This document shows positions 8,224 through 16,974 of a stretch of DNA of 44,907 bases, piece by piece. Source of the DNA: Pseudonocardia sp. CNS-139 (GTDB lineage: Bacteria; Actinomycetota; Actinomycetes; Mycobacteriales; Pseudonocardiaceae); the NCBI GenBank assembly GCA_001942415.1, contig MKJX01000199.1, forward strand, positions 1 through 44,907, given 5' to 3'. The first letter of the stretch is position 1. Each line of letters begins with the position of its first letter. Below the pieces are notes generated by a model. The model ran no database searches. It was not told the DNA's origin and saw only the letters and a program-made list of their open reading frames with translations. The position numbers and the translations under genes were made by a program.

Positions 8224-9224
8224 GGAGGTCCTTCCACGAGGCCGCCCGCTCGGACCGGCAGGCCGGCGTCCTTCAGGGTGGCGGCGAGCAGCGTCGTCTC
8301 GACGGCCCGGACGCCCGGCAGCGCGCCGAGCACCCCGGTCAGGTACGGGTAGAGGTCGGCGTGGCCGGGGAGCACGCCGTGCACGCAGAGGTTGGACCGC
8401 CCGGCCGTCGCGCCGACGCTGCGCGTGGACGGCTCGCGCGCGAGCCGCATCCCGGCGCTCTCGAGGTCGCCCGGCGCGACGTCCAGCCACAGCACGAACT
8501 CGACGCCGAACCCGAGCAGCGCGGCCGGGAACACCGTGCGGAACCGCAGGCAGCCGCGGCGGACCAGGGAGTCGACCCGCCGGGCCGCCGTCGACTCGCT
8601 CACCCCGAGCGCCGCCGCGAGCTGCGCGTACGTGGCCCGGCCGGCCGCCGCGAGCAGGTCGGCCACGGCGCGCTCCTGTTCGGTGAGCGGCTCGGGCTCG
8701 CGGCGCTCGCGGGGGCAGCCGGGCACGCCGGCCGGGCGGAGCAGCGCGGCCGCGTCCGGCGCGAGCAGGCCGGGGTCCCACTCCTCCGCGACCGCGAACC
8801 GCCGCACGACCACCAGCGTCTCGGCGTGGACGACATCGTCGGGCCGCGGCAGGCCGGCCAGTGCCGCGCCGGCCGCGCGGTGCCCCGGGACGGCGAGCTC
8901 GGCCACGACGTCGGTGTCGCCGGCCGCCACCGCGACGGAGCGCGCCTGCGGGACGGCGGCGAGCGCGCCGGCCACCGCACCGGCCGCGCCGGGCCGGCAG
9001 CGCAGCCGGACGTGCGCCGGCACACCCGTGCCGCAGCGCATCCCGTCGACCGCTCCGGTGACCGCGACGGCGCCGCTGTCGAGCAGCAGCTGACCACGGC
9101 GCGCAACCGTGGACTCGCTCGCGTCGAGCGCCCGGGCCACCCGGCTCCACGGGGCGCGGCCGTCCAGCTGGAGGGCGGCCACCAGGCGCTGATCCAGCTC
9201 TCCGAGAGTGATGGCTTCACCCAT
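8220..9224 (-). CDS. Lrp/AsnC family regulator with two tandem HTH-ligand modules
   Basis: 334 residues from ATG 9224 (MGEAITLGELDQRL). It has a duplicated architecture: a first AsnC helix-turn-helix (residues about 8-50, VARALDASESTVARRGQLL) with its ligand half, then a second helix-turn-helix (LAAALGVSESTAARRVDSLV) with a second ligand half. Classical Lrp proteins have one module of about 160 residues; the double form is common in actinobacteria. Its stop overlaps the M20 peptidase start, so the pair is one operon and likely autoregulated. Confidence 0.88.
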   Translation of the reverse strand: MGEAITLGELDQRLVAALQLDGRAPWSRVARALDASESTVARRGQLLLDSGAVAVTGAVDGMRCGTGVPAHVRLRCRPGAAGAVAGALAAVPQARSVAVAAGDTDVVAELAVPGHRAAGAALAGLPRPDDVVHAETLVVVRRFAVAEEWDPGLLAPDAAALLRPAGVPGCPRERREPEPLTEQERAVADLLAAAGRATYAQLAAALGVSESTAARRVDSLVRRGCLRFRTVFPAALLGFGVEFVLWLDVAPGDLESAGMRLAREPSTRSVGATAGRSNLCVHGVLPGHADLYPYLTGVLGALPGVRAVETTLLAATLKDAGLPVRAGGLVEGPP

Positions 9225-9291
9225 ATGGCTCAGCCTCGACGGCGGAAAGCGCATCCGTCAAGCCCGGAACGGGCGAAAATCCGCGATCCGA

Positions 9292-9311
9292 GTTGAAGTG
9301 GAGAGTTCAAC
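9292..9311. promoter_or_regulatory. Inverted repeat upstream of the Lrp-type gene, candidate operator
   Basis: GTTGAA (9292-9297) and TTCAAC (9306-9311) form perfect 6-bp arms with an 8-base spacer, 68 bases before the regulator start at 9224. It is a plausible autoregulatory site because the intergenic region is shared with the divergent gene at 9416. Confidence 0.4.
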
Positions 9312-9339
9312 GGTAGGCGTCGGTGAACGGTCTACTAAG

Positions 9340-9360
9340 GCCTAGTCGATCACGCTAGGC
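9340..9360. promoter_or_regulatory. Inverted repeat before the DUF574 methyltransferase gene
   Basis: GCCTAG (9340-9345) and CTAGGC (9355-9360) are perfect arms with a 9-base spacer, extendable by the flanking AA and TTT. It lies 56 bases before the start at 9416 and could be an operator or a leader hairpin. Confidence 0.35.
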
Positions 9361-9415
9361 TTTCGCCCACACGTCCCGGAGTTACCGGACCTGGTCGCCG
9401 AAGGAGGCACTCCCG

Positions 9416-10269
9416 TTGGTGGGCGACCCGGTGCCTGAGGCGACCGACCGTGACGACGACGGCTTCCAGGACGATCTCCACGCGCCGCCGGACGTCGACA
9501 CCACCCGGCCCTCCATCGCCCGGGTGTACGACTTCCTGCTCGGCGGCAAGGAGAACCTCGACGTCGACCGCCGGGCGGCCCACCGCTTCCTCAACGTGGT
9601 GCCGGAGGCGAAGCAGATCGCCCTGGACAACCGCGAGTTCCTGCGCCGGGCGCTGCGGTTCCTCGTGGGCGAGGCCGGCATCCGCCAGGTCCTCGACGTC
9701 GGGTCCGGGCTGCCGACCGCCGGCAACGTGCACGAGCTCGCCCACGAGTTCGCGCCGGACGTGCGCGTCGTGTACGTCGACAACGACCCCGTGGTGCTCG
9801 CGCACGGCTACGCGCTGCTCAACCACGACCGGATCACCACGATCATCCAGGCCGACCTGCGCCGGCCGGAGACGATCTTCGAGCACGACGAGGCCACCGC
9901 GCTGATCGACTTCTCGGAGCCGTTCGCGGTGCTGCTGGGCGGGATCCTGCACCACCTCCACGACAAGGAGGACCCGTACGGCGCCACCGCGCACATCGCG
10001 GAACGCCTGGTGCCGGACTCGTACCTGCTGGTCAGCAACTTCCTCGACGACGGCGAGCCGCGGGCGAAGGCGGCCGAACGCGCGTTCATGGACAGCGGCT
10101 GCGCCGCGGCCGCTTCCGCACGTGGGACGAGCAGCGCCGCTTCTTCGAGGGGCTGGAGCTGGTGGACCCGGGGTTCGTCTACGTGAACGACTGCGCCCGG
10201 ACGAGCGCACGAGCACCGAGGAGTCGGTGCGCACGCTGCACGCGGGCGGGATCGGCCGCAAGGCCTGAG
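9416..10269 (+). CDS. SAM-dependent methyltransferase, DUF574/Methyltransf_19 family, two frame breaks
   Basis: About 284 residues from TTG 9416 (or GTG 9419) behind AAGGAGG at 9401. The family signature is clear: ARVYDFLLGGKENLDVDRR near the start, the SAM loop VLDVGSGLPTAGNVHELA, and VVYVDNDPVVLAHGYALL. This actinobacteria-restricted family is present in many paralogues; substrates are mostly unknown. Bases are missing near 10105 and 10192 (the second turns an expected TGG into TG), after which the C-terminus SVRTLHAGGIGRKA is regained. It converges on the XRE gene with 28 bases between stops. Confidence 0.87.
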
Positions 10270-10297
10270 CACGAAGCCCGCCCGGTCCGGCGAGAGC

Positions 10298-11200
10298 TCA
10301 GAACTCCTTCAGCAGCTGGTGGAGCATGTCCTTCGAGCGCTCCGGCGTCTCGGCCTGCACGGTGACCTGCTCCATCACCGCGAGGTAGTTCTCGACGTCG
10401 GGCCGCTTGTCCAGGTAGACCGCGCTGGTGAGCTGCTCCAGGTAGACGATGTCGGGCAGGTCGGGCTCGGCGAACCGCAGGATCGTGAACGGGCCGCCGG
10501 CCGCGGCGTGCGCGCCGAGGTGGAACGGGAGCACCTGCAGGATGACGTTGGGCTGCTCGCTCATCTCCAGCAGGTGCTGCAGCTGCGCCCGCATGGTCGA
10601 CGCGGCGCCGAACGGCCGGCTCAGCGCGGCCTCGTCCACCACCGCCCACAGCTTGGGCGAGCCCGGCTCCTGCAGCATCTTCTGGCGCTCGACGCGCAGG
10701 AACACGCGGCGGTCGATCTCGTCGGCCGACTCGCTGCGGTGCGCGACCAGGATGACGCTGCGCGCGTACTCCTCGGTCTGCAGCAGGCCGGGGATGAACT
10801 GCACCTGGTAGGTGCGGATGAACGCCGCAGCCTGCTCCAGCCGCAGGTACATCTCGAACCACGTGGGCAGGAGGTCGCCGTACTGCTGCCACCAGCCGGG
10901 CGCGTTGGCCCGGTGGACCAGCGCGAGGTACTCCGCGCGCTCGGCGGGCTCCGTGACGCCGTACAGCGTCAAGAGGTCCTCGATGTCGCGTTCCTTGATG
11001 CCCACGCGGCCCAGCTCGAGGCGGCTGATCTTCGCGTGGGACGCCCGGATCGCGTCGCCCGCGGCCTCGCGCGTGATGCCCGCACCCTCACGCAGGCGGC
11101 GCAGCTGGGTGCCGAGCACGATTCGGGTGACGGTCGGGCCGCTCTCGTGACCGGCCTCGGGACCAGGCCGCTGCCGGATGAGATCGGGCTCGTTCTTCAC
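10298..11200 (-). CDS. XRE-family regulator with DUF5753 (Scr1-type) effector domain
   Basis: About 300 residues, taking GTG 11200; the frame stays open to an ATG at 11329 but that extension is low-complexity. The N-terminal helix-turn-helix is seen in VLGTQLRRLREGAGITREA and IRASHAKISRLELGR. The DUF5753 body carries GWWQQYGDLLPTWFEMYL, IRTYQVQFIPGLLQTEEYA and NVILQVLPFHLGAHAAAGG. Such proteins usually pair with a small DUF397 protein and tune secondary metabolism or act like antitoxins; no DUF397 partner is next to it. The divergent neighbour is a small Cys protein. Confidence 0.88.
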   Translation of the reverse strand: MKNEPDLIRQRPGPEAGHESGPTVTRIVLGTQLRRLREGAGITREAAGDAIRASHAKISRLELGRVGIKERDIEDLLTLYGVTEPAERAEYLALVHRANAPGWWQQYGDLLPTWFEMYLRLEQAAAFIRTYQVQFIPGLLQTEEYARSVILVAHRSESADEIDRRVFLRVERQKMLQEPGSPKLWAVVDEAALSRPFGAASTMRAQLQHLLEMSEQPNVILQVLPFHLGAHAAAGGPFTILRFAEPDLPDIVYLEQLTSAVYLDKRPDVENYLAVMEQVTVQAETPERSKDMLHQLLKEF

Positions 11201-11587
11201 GTCGGACCGTCCTTGGGAACGAAGGGGTGCCACGGTCGCGGCAGGAGACCGGACGGAGGCTCCGTGCGCCGGTCCGCGGCTGTACGGGGCCACGGCAGGC
11301 ACACCTCCGCCACCACGACTCGGCAGCATAACGTGCTCGGAGCGCTACGCCGAGGATTCACCCCGGCCGTTCGTCGCGACGTCGGCCGGCCGCCCCCTCG
11401 GCCTACGGCGGTCAGCCCAGCCGGTCGTCGAACGGGGGCCCTCGTCTCGGCCGACGGAGTGATCCGCCCGGCGCGTCCGGTCACGGCGGCGTACGGCTTC
11501 CCCGACCCGTGACACAGGCACCACCCATTGCAGATGTTCTTGCAGACGTACTTGCATCCGCAAGGCGATGTAGGGACACTGATCCCT
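11201..11587. other. Intergenic region between divergent XRE and small Cys-protein genes
   Basis: No convincing gene is seen in this 390-base stretch. It must hold both promoters, and close to the plus-strand gene it carries the triple 12-bp repeat described separately. Just before ATG 11588 there is a short inverted repeat, AGGGA-CACTGA-TCCCT. Confidence 0.6.
11528..11563 (+). promoter_or_regulatory. Three head-to-tail 12-bp repeats, candidate operator
   Basis: Units TTGCAGATGTTC (11528-11539), TTGCAGACGTAC (11540-11551) and TTGCATCCGCAA (11552-11563) share TTGCA in the same phase every 12 bases. They lie 25 to 60 bases before ATG 11588, where a regulator could touch the promoter. A 12-bp step places the boxes on nearly the same face of the helix. 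Confidence 0.55.
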
Positions 11588-11878
11588 ATGAGTGGCGGCG
11601 CCTCCCACCCCCTCCGTCCGTCGGACCAGCGCCAGATGACGGTCGAAACCGTCACGATGACGTGTTGCCTCGACGAGCGGGCGCACGAGGTGCCCGACAC
11701 CGAGCTGAGCCAGGCTGCGCTGCGGTCGGACGGCTACTTCCAGGCGCTCTGCGGTCACATGATCGCGGCGGCGCCGATGGTGATGCCCGACGGGCAGCCC
11801 TGTCAGCTCTGCGCCGCGATCCGCGACCGGAACACCGCGCGCCGCCGGCACGCCAGGCTCCAGCGCATCCTCGGCTGA
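11588..11878 (+). CDS. Small cysteine-containing actinobacterial protein
   Basis: 96 residues from ATG 11588. The frame is open back to 11528 but that would place the repeats inside the gene. An internal ATG at 11636 (MTVETVTMTCCLDERAHE) is also possible. Conserved-looking parts are TCCLDERAHEV, FQALCGHMIAAAPMV and GQPCQLCAAIRDR, giving a CC, CGH and CxxC arrangement that could bind zinc. I have seen no assigned function for such proteins. Its divergent position next to the XRE-DUF5753 regulator suggests it may be the regulated partner. Confidence 0.6.
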   Translation: MSGGASHPLRPSDQRQMTVETVTMTCCLDERAHEVPDTELSQAALRSDGYFQALCGHMIAAAPMVMPDGQPCQLCAAIRDRNTARRRHARLQRILG

Positions 11879-12070
11879 TCGGCCACCCGCCTCCTCTCCG
11901 CCGCTTCGGGCCTCGACGCTCGCTCCGGCTTCTCGGCCTCGACCACTCGGTCGGGGCGTTCGCATCGCGCACACCTGAGCATCAGGGTGCCAGGTCACGC
12001 AACCCCCCTGTGACCAGAACTGCGGCAACCGGACCAACAGACGGCCAACAGGATGGGGCGGCCCGGGACA

Positions 12071-12103
12071 GCAGCACCCGCCCGGGCAGTGGGCGGGTGC
12101 TGC
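12071..12103. terminator. Hairpin, candidate terminator
   Basis: GCAGCACCCGCCC (12071-12083) pairs perfectly with 12091-12103 around a 7-base loop. It lies 190 bases after the small Cys-protein gene. No U-run follows, as is common in actinobacteria. Confidence 0.55.
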
Positions 12104-12390
12104 CGCCGACCAGGGCAGGCCCCGGCCGGGGTGCGCCCGCGGCCGGGGGGATTTCACCGCGGGCGCCAGGTTTACTCCGCACGGGAGCCCTCAGCGTTAC
12201 CCGTCAGCATCGAGTGACACCTCGCCATCAGTGCAGGTACAAGCGGTCTCGCGAGGATCAGACCATCGGTTCACCCCCTCCGGAGGGCGCGCGGGCGCGC
12301 GGACCCGCCGTGCTCCCGGGGCGAGCGCGGACCCCTCGCCGGCCGTCAGGAGCCGGCCGGCCGCCTCGACGCGGCGAACCGGGAGCATGC

Positions 12391-12408
12391 TTCAATCGTC
12401 TCATTGAA
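12391..12408. promoter_or_regulatory. Palindrome before the MerR genes, candidate autoregulatory operator
   Basis: TTCAAT and ATTGAA form perfect 6-bp arms with a 6-base spacer, ending 32 bases before ATG 12441. The second arm overlaps a TTGAAC that could serve as a -35 element. The AT-rich arms stand out in this GC-rich setting. Confidence 0.4.
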
Positions 12409-12440
12409 CTGTTGTTTGGCTGTTTTCCCGGGAGTCCGTG

Positions 12441-12775
12441 ATGCCACCGGCAAAAGCCTCAAACAGGAGGTGGAAGGCAGTCGATGTCGCCGACACCGTC
12501 GGCGTCTCGGTGCAGCAGGTGCGCAACTACGTCGACCTCGGCGTGCTGCCGCCCGTCGAGCGCACCCCGAGCGGTACCGGATCTTCACCGACGTGCACGT
12601 CGCCGCGATCGCGCTCGTCCGCCGGCTGGCCGGCGGGCACGGCTGGGCCCGCGCCCGCACGATCATGCGCGCGGTGCACGCGGGCGACCTGGAGACGGCC
12701 GTCGCGGCCGTCGACGCGAGCCACGCCGAGCTGGACCGCGAGCGCGCCGAGGTGGCCGATGTGCTGCGGGCGTGA
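12441..12775 (+). CDS. MerR-like transcriptional regulator, one frame break
   Basis: About 112 residues, short for a MerR protein. The helix-turn-helix and wing are in VADTVGVSVQQVRNYVDLG and LPPVERTPSGYRIFTDVHV. The dimerisation helix follows to AVDASHAELDRERAEVADVL. A base is missing near 12573 inside the wing. The protein ends soon after the coiled coil, so there is no effector domain. The next MerR gene begins at GTG 12772 inside the last codons of this one, so the two are translationally coupled and may form a heterodimer. Confidence 0.75.
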
Positions 12776-13281
12776 CGACCGTGACCGCGGCGCCGCCCGA
12801 CCCCCGGCGGGCCGCTCCGCGCGGCGGACTGCGCATCGGGGAGGTCGCCCGGCTCGCGCGCGTCCAGACGGCGGTGCTGCGGCTCTGGGAGGAACGCGGG
12901 CTGCTGCGGCCGGCCCGCGAGCCCGGCACCGGCTACCGCGTGTACGACGAGTCCGAGCTGCGCACGGCCCGGGTGGTGGCGCTGCTGCGGCGCGGCGCGT
13001 ACCCGTTTCCCGTGGTGCACGCCGTGGTCGACGAGCTGCGCGGGTCAGGCAGCCCGGAACGGGTGCGCGCCGAGCTGGCGAAACGCGAGCAGGAGCTGCA
13101 CCGGCGCAGCCTGCAGCGGCTCGGCGCCTCGGCCGCCCTGTACGGGTACCTCGACGAGCAGGGTCACCTCGCCGGCGCCGCGGCCTCCGGCGCCAGCAGC
13201 GCCCGCACCCGCTCGGCGCCCACGGCGAGCAGCAGCGTGGGCAGCCGCGGCCCGGTGTCGCGGCCGACGAGCAGCCGGTAG
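12772..13281 (+). CDS. Second MerR family regulator, coupled to the first
   Basis: The frame of 169 codons contains a canonical MerR DNA-binding half: LRIGEVARLARVQTAVLRLW, ERGLLRPAREPGTGYRVYD, then a long helix to KREQELHRRSLQRLGASAAL. After about residue 130 the sequence turns into low-complexity Ala/Ser/Arg and runs 118 bases into the 3' end of the lysyl-tRNA synthetase gene on the other strand. The true stop is therefore probably near 13160 and lost through a base error; the end given is that of the open frame. Confidence 0.7.
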   Translation: MTTVTAAPPDPRRAAPRGGLRIGEVARLARVQTAVLRLWEERGLLRPAREPGTGYRVYDESELRTARVVALLRRGAYPFPVVHAVVDELRGSGSPERVRAELAKREQELHRRSLQRLGASAALYGYLDEQGHLAGAAASGASSARTRSAPTASSSVGSRGPVSRPTSSR

Positions 13282-14852
13282 AGCAGCGCGAAGAACTGCC
13301 GCTGCGCCACCTTGAGCTCGGGCGTCGGCCCGGCGTCCATCGGGAGCCCGGCCCGCAGCTTCGGCACGCCGTAGACCAGCAGGTTCAGCCCGTCGAGCGA
13401 CCAGTCGTCGGCGAGCCGGTCGAGCAGCAGGCCCAGGGCCGCGCGGTCGCCCTCGTCGAGCGAGGCGAGCAGCTCGCGGTCCGGCTCCGCGCGCACCTGC
13501 GTGTGCTGGTCGGCCGGCATGTACGTCGCGACCCAGCGCTCGGCGCAGTCCAGCCGCGGCCGCAGCGCGGCCAGCTCGGTGACGGGGTCGGCCGTGTCGA
13601 GGCCGCCCACGATCCGCAGGGTCTGCTCCTCGTCGCCGGTGGTGATGTCGGCGATCGACGCGAGCGTCCGGTACGGGAACGGCCGCGGCGTCGTGGGCAG
13701 CGCACCGAGCGCCGTGCGCGTGGAGCGGGCGTGCGCCACCTGCTCCCCCGGCGTGGCCGTGCCCTCCCCGACGCGCCGGGTCAGGCCGTCCCACTCGTCG
13801 TAGAGCCGGTAGATCTCCTGGTCGAAGGCGATCTTGAAGGACTGGTTGGGGCGGCGGCGCGCGTAGAGCCAGCGCAGCACCGCCGGCTCCATGATCCCCA
13901 GCCCGTCCGCGGGCGTCGGGACGCCGCCGCGGGAGCTGCTCATCTTGGCCATGCCGGTGATCCCGACGAACGCGTACATCGGCCCGATCGGCTGCTTCGC
14001 GCCGAAGACCTCGTCCACGATCAGGCCGCCGACCTGGAACGACGAGCCGGGCGAGCTGTGGTCGACGCCGGAGGGCTCGAACACCACGCCCTCGTACGCC
14101 CACCGCATCGGCCAGTCGACCTTCCACACCAGCTTGCCGCTGGTGAACTCGCGCAGCAGCACGGTCTCGGTGTGGCCGCACTCGCACGTGTAGGTCATCT
14201 CGGTGGTGTCGTCGTCGTACGCGACGACGGTGGTGAGGTCGCGCCCGCACGCCGTGCAGTACGGCTTGAACGGGTAGTACTCCCCCGGTCCGGCGGCGCC
14301 CGAGCCGTCGGGGTCGTCGGCGTCGTCCTGGGCGGCGGCCCGGTCCTTCGTGCGGTAGCGGCCGAGGATCTCGTCGATCCGCTTGCGCTCGCGCATGGCG
14401 AGCAGCACCTGGTCGCGGTAGGCGCCGCCGGTGTACATCGCCGTCTGGCCGATCGGGTCGACGTCGATGCCCAGCGCGGCCATGGCCTGCGTCATCGGCG
14501 CCTTGAAGTGCTCGGCCCAGTTGGGGTGCGGGCTCCCGGGCGGGGCGGGCACGCTGGTCAGCGGCTTGCCGACGTGCTCGGCGTACGACGGGTCGATCCC
14601 CGAGGGCACCCGGCGGAACCGGTCGTAGTCGTCCCAGGAGAGCAGGTGGCGGCAGGCCCGGCCGCGGCGCTTGATCTCGTCGGCGACGAGGTGCGGGGTC
14701 ATGACCTCGCGCAGGTTGCCGAGGTGGATCGGGCCCGACGGGCTCAGCCCCGACGCGCAGACGATCGTCGCTTTCGGGTCGCGCCGGTCCGCCTCGGCGA
14801 TCACCTCGTCGGCGAACCGCGCCACCCAGTCGGACTCCCAGAACCCGTCCAC
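13164..14852 (-). CDS. lysK: Lysyl-tRNA synthetase, class I (LysK type)
   Basis: About 562 residues. It charges tRNA-Lys. The class I signatures are unmistakable: ASGLSPSGPIHLGNLRE (HIGH box) and GMAKMSSSRGG (KMSKS box). Between them lies a zinc-ribbon-like insert, YCTACGRDL then TCECGHTE, as in archaeal-type class I enzymes. GTG 14852 gives a natural start (VDGFWESDWVARFADEV) with GAAGGGGA upstream; ATG 14891 is the alternative. The gene is intact over its whole length. Upstream the frame runs open into the dikinase-like gene without a stop. It converges on the second MerR gene. Confidence 0.95.
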   Translation of the reverse strand: MDGFWESDWVARFADEVIAEADRRDPKATIVCASGLSPSGPIHLGNLREVMTPHLVADEIKRRGRACRHLLSWDDYDRFRRVPSGIDPSYAEHVGKPLTSVPAPPGSPHPNWAEHFKAPMTQAMAALGIDVDPIGQTAMYTGGAYRDQVLLAMRERKRIDEILGRYRTKDRAAAQDDADDPDGSGAAGPGEYYPFKPYCTACGRDLTTVVAYDDDTTEMTYTCECGHTETVLLREFTSGKLVWKVDWPMRWAYEGVVFEPSGVDHSSPGSSFQVGGLIVDEVFGAKQPIGPMYAFVGITGMAKMSSSRGGVPTPADGLGIMEPAVLRWLYARRRPNQSFKIAFDQEIYRLYDEWDGLTRRVGEGTATPGEQVAHARSTRTALGALPTTPRPFPYRTLASIADITTGDEEQTLRIVGGLDTADPVTELAALRPRLDCAERWVATYMPADQHTQVRAEPDRELLASLDEGDRAALGLLLDRLADDWSLDGLNLLVYGVPKLRAGLPMDAGPTPELKVAQRQFFALLYRLLVGRDTGPRLPTLLLAVGAERVRALLAPEAAAPAR

Positions 14853-16361
14853 GACAGAAACCCAATCCCCTTCACCGGCGTACGACCCCATTGTCCCCGC
14901 GCGCGGGACCGGTCCGCACCGGGCCGGACCGGCGCCGTCGACCTCGCGCGCCCAGTCGAGCAGCCGCCGCAGGTGCGGGTCGGCCGCCCCGGTGACGGTG
15001 CCGGGCGCGCCGAGCACGACCTCGCCGCCCGTCCCGTCCAGCGAGACGACGGTGCCCTCCCGCAGCGTCCGGCCGCCGGCCCGGACCCGACCGTCCGCCA
15101 CGACGAGCCCCGCCGCGCCGACGACGGCCGGGCGCCCCATGGCCCGCGCGACGACGGCCGCGTGGCTCGCCGGCCCGCCCGTCGCCGTGACGATCCCGGC
15201 GGCCGCCGCCATGCCCGCGACGTCGTGCGGGGAGGTGTGCGGCCGCACCAGCACGACCGGGCCGGCCGCGGCCATCCGCACGGCGCTCGCGGCGCTTGTC
15301 GCGACCCGTCCGGTCGCGACGCCCGGGCACGCGCCCAGCCCGCGCACGAGCACGTCGCCCCCGGGCGCGAGCCGCGGCGCCCGGGCGGCGGCGAGGTGGT
15401 GCGGAGGGACGCGGCGCACCGCCTCCGCCCGGTCGATCACACCGGCGTCCGCGAGGTCGACGGCCACCCGGACGGCGGCGCGCCCGGCCATGCCGCCGGC
15501 GCGGACCTGGAGCAGCCACAGCGTCCCGGACTCGACCGTGAACTCCACCGAGCACGCGTCGCGGCAGCGGTCCTCGACGCGGGCCAGGGCGGCCGTCAGC
15601 GCGGCCCACACCCGCGGCTCGCGGGTGGCGAGGTCGGCGAGCGGCCGGGTCGCCGACCGTCCGGAGACCACGTCGTCGCCCTGGCCGCCGAACAGGACCT
15701 CGCCGAACGGGACCGGCTCGCCGGTGGTCGGGTCCCGGCTGAACGCGACGCCCGCGCCGCTGCGCGCGTCCCGGTTGCCGAACACCATGGCCTGCACGGT
15801 CACGGCCGTGCCGAGGTCGTGCGGCACGCCGTGCAGCGTGCGGTAGGTCCGGGCGCGCGGGGCGTCCCACGAGGCGAACACCGCCCGCACGGCGTGCCGG
15901 AGCTGGGCCGCCGCGTCGCCGGGGACGGGGCCGGCCGCGGCCGCGGCGCGCCGGCCAGGAACCGCCTGCGGGTGTCGGCGGCGAACGCGGGGTCGCCGGT
16001 CTCGGCCGCGAGCCCGGCCGTCGCCGCGGCGGTGAGGCCGACGTCGAGCACCGTGCTCATCATCCCGGGCATCGGGACCGGCGCGCCGGAGCGCACCGCG
16101 AGCACGAGCGGCCGTTCCGGACCGCCGAGCCGGCGCCCGGTGGCGGCTTCGAGCCCCGCGACGGCAACGGCCAGCTCGGCGTCCAGACCGTCCGGAAAGC
16201 GGGCGTCGCGAAGAAAGGCGCGACAGGCCGCCGTGCCGATGACGAAACCGGGTGGAACGGGCAGCCCGAGCCGGATGAGCCCGACCAGCCCGTGCGCCTT
16301 TCCGCCGAGCACTCCGGCGTTTTTCCGCGGTTTCGGCCGCGAGCGGATGGATCCATGTCAT
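14853..16361 (-). CDS. Short pyruvate-phosphate-dikinase-like protein (ATP-grasp plus phosphohistidine domains), frame breaks
   Basis: About 490 residues from ATG 16361 (MTWIHPLAAETAEK). Family motifs in order: LGGKAHGLVGLIRLGLPVPP, VRSGAPVPMPGMMSTVLDVG, GAGVAFSRDPTTGE, SVEFTVESGTLWLLQVR, and the swivelling histidine in ATGGPASHAAVVARAMG. The C-terminal PEP/pyruvate barrel of true dikinases is absent, so it cannot run the full reaction alone. Bases are missing near 16322 (an A run) and 15950. No stop separates it from lysK; either the stop is hidden by another base error or the two are made as one polypeptide. The 3' limit given is therefore nominal. Confidence 0.8.
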
Positions 16362-16378
16362 GGGGCTAACCTGATCGG

Positions 16379-16974
16379 GTGTCGCACGTGCTCCACACCC
16401 TGCGCTGCACGGGGTTCGCCGGGCTGGACGTCGTGGCCGACGCAGCGGGGATGCCGGCGGACGACGTCGAGTCCGAGCTGATCGACCTGGCGGTGATCGG
16501 GCTGGTCACCCGCGTGCCGGGCGAGTTCGGCGGGTGGGGTCCGACCGACGCGGGCAAGGCCGCGGACGACCGGTGGGTGGCCGTGCAGCTCGTCGCCCCG
16601 GGCGTGCGCGCCGCGGTGACGGCCGCGTTCGAGCACTTTCTCGTGCTCAACCCGGAACTGCTCGACCTGTGCACGGCGTGGCAGACCCGGAACGTCGGCG
16701 GCGTGCCGGTGGCGAACACCCACACAGACGCCGCGTACGACGCCCGGGTGCTCGAACTGTTCGTCGAATTCGACGCGCGCGCCGGCACCGTCTGCACGAA
16801 TCTGGCCGCCGTGCTCCCCCGATTCCGGCGATATCGCACCCGGCTCACGCAGGCGCTCACGCGGGCGACCGCGGGGCCACCGAGCACCTCACCGACAGCA
16901 CGGCGTCGTACCACGCGGTGTGGTTCCAGCTCCACGAGGACCTGCTGGTCACGCTGGGGACTCCGCGCCACTGA
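16379..16974 (+). CDS. Winged-helix-like protein divergent from the dikinase-like gene, one frame break
   Basis: About 198 residues from GTG 16379. The first 60 residues look like a winged-helix module (VADAAGMPADDVESELIDLA, then GLVTRVPGEFGGWGPTDAGK). The rest is helical with HFLVLNPELLDLCTAWQTR and ends YHAVWFQLHEDLLVTLGTPR. A base is missing near 16873. Only 17 bases separate its start from ATG 16361 on the other strand, so both genes are probably leaderless and share a promoter; TAACCT at 16366-16371 fits a -10 element. A role in regulating the dikinase-like gene is inferred from position. Confidence 0.7.

Larger units (their letters stand above)
11879..12440. other. Gene-poor stretch before the MerR pair
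   Basis: About 560 bases in which I see no gene with the expected codon bias. It contains the 13-bp hairpin at 12071-12103 and the small palindrome at 12391-12408, listed separately. Part of it (about 11940-12250) is visibly less G/C-rich in pattern than coding DNA here. Confidence 0.5.

Noticed and set aside
12438..16481. A 1347-codon open frame on the plus strand
   Set aside because: It is the antisense shadow of lysK and the dikinase-like gene. After the first MerR segment it is low-complexity Arg/Gly/Ala sequence, while the minus strand gives clear HIGH, KMSKS and dikinase motifs.
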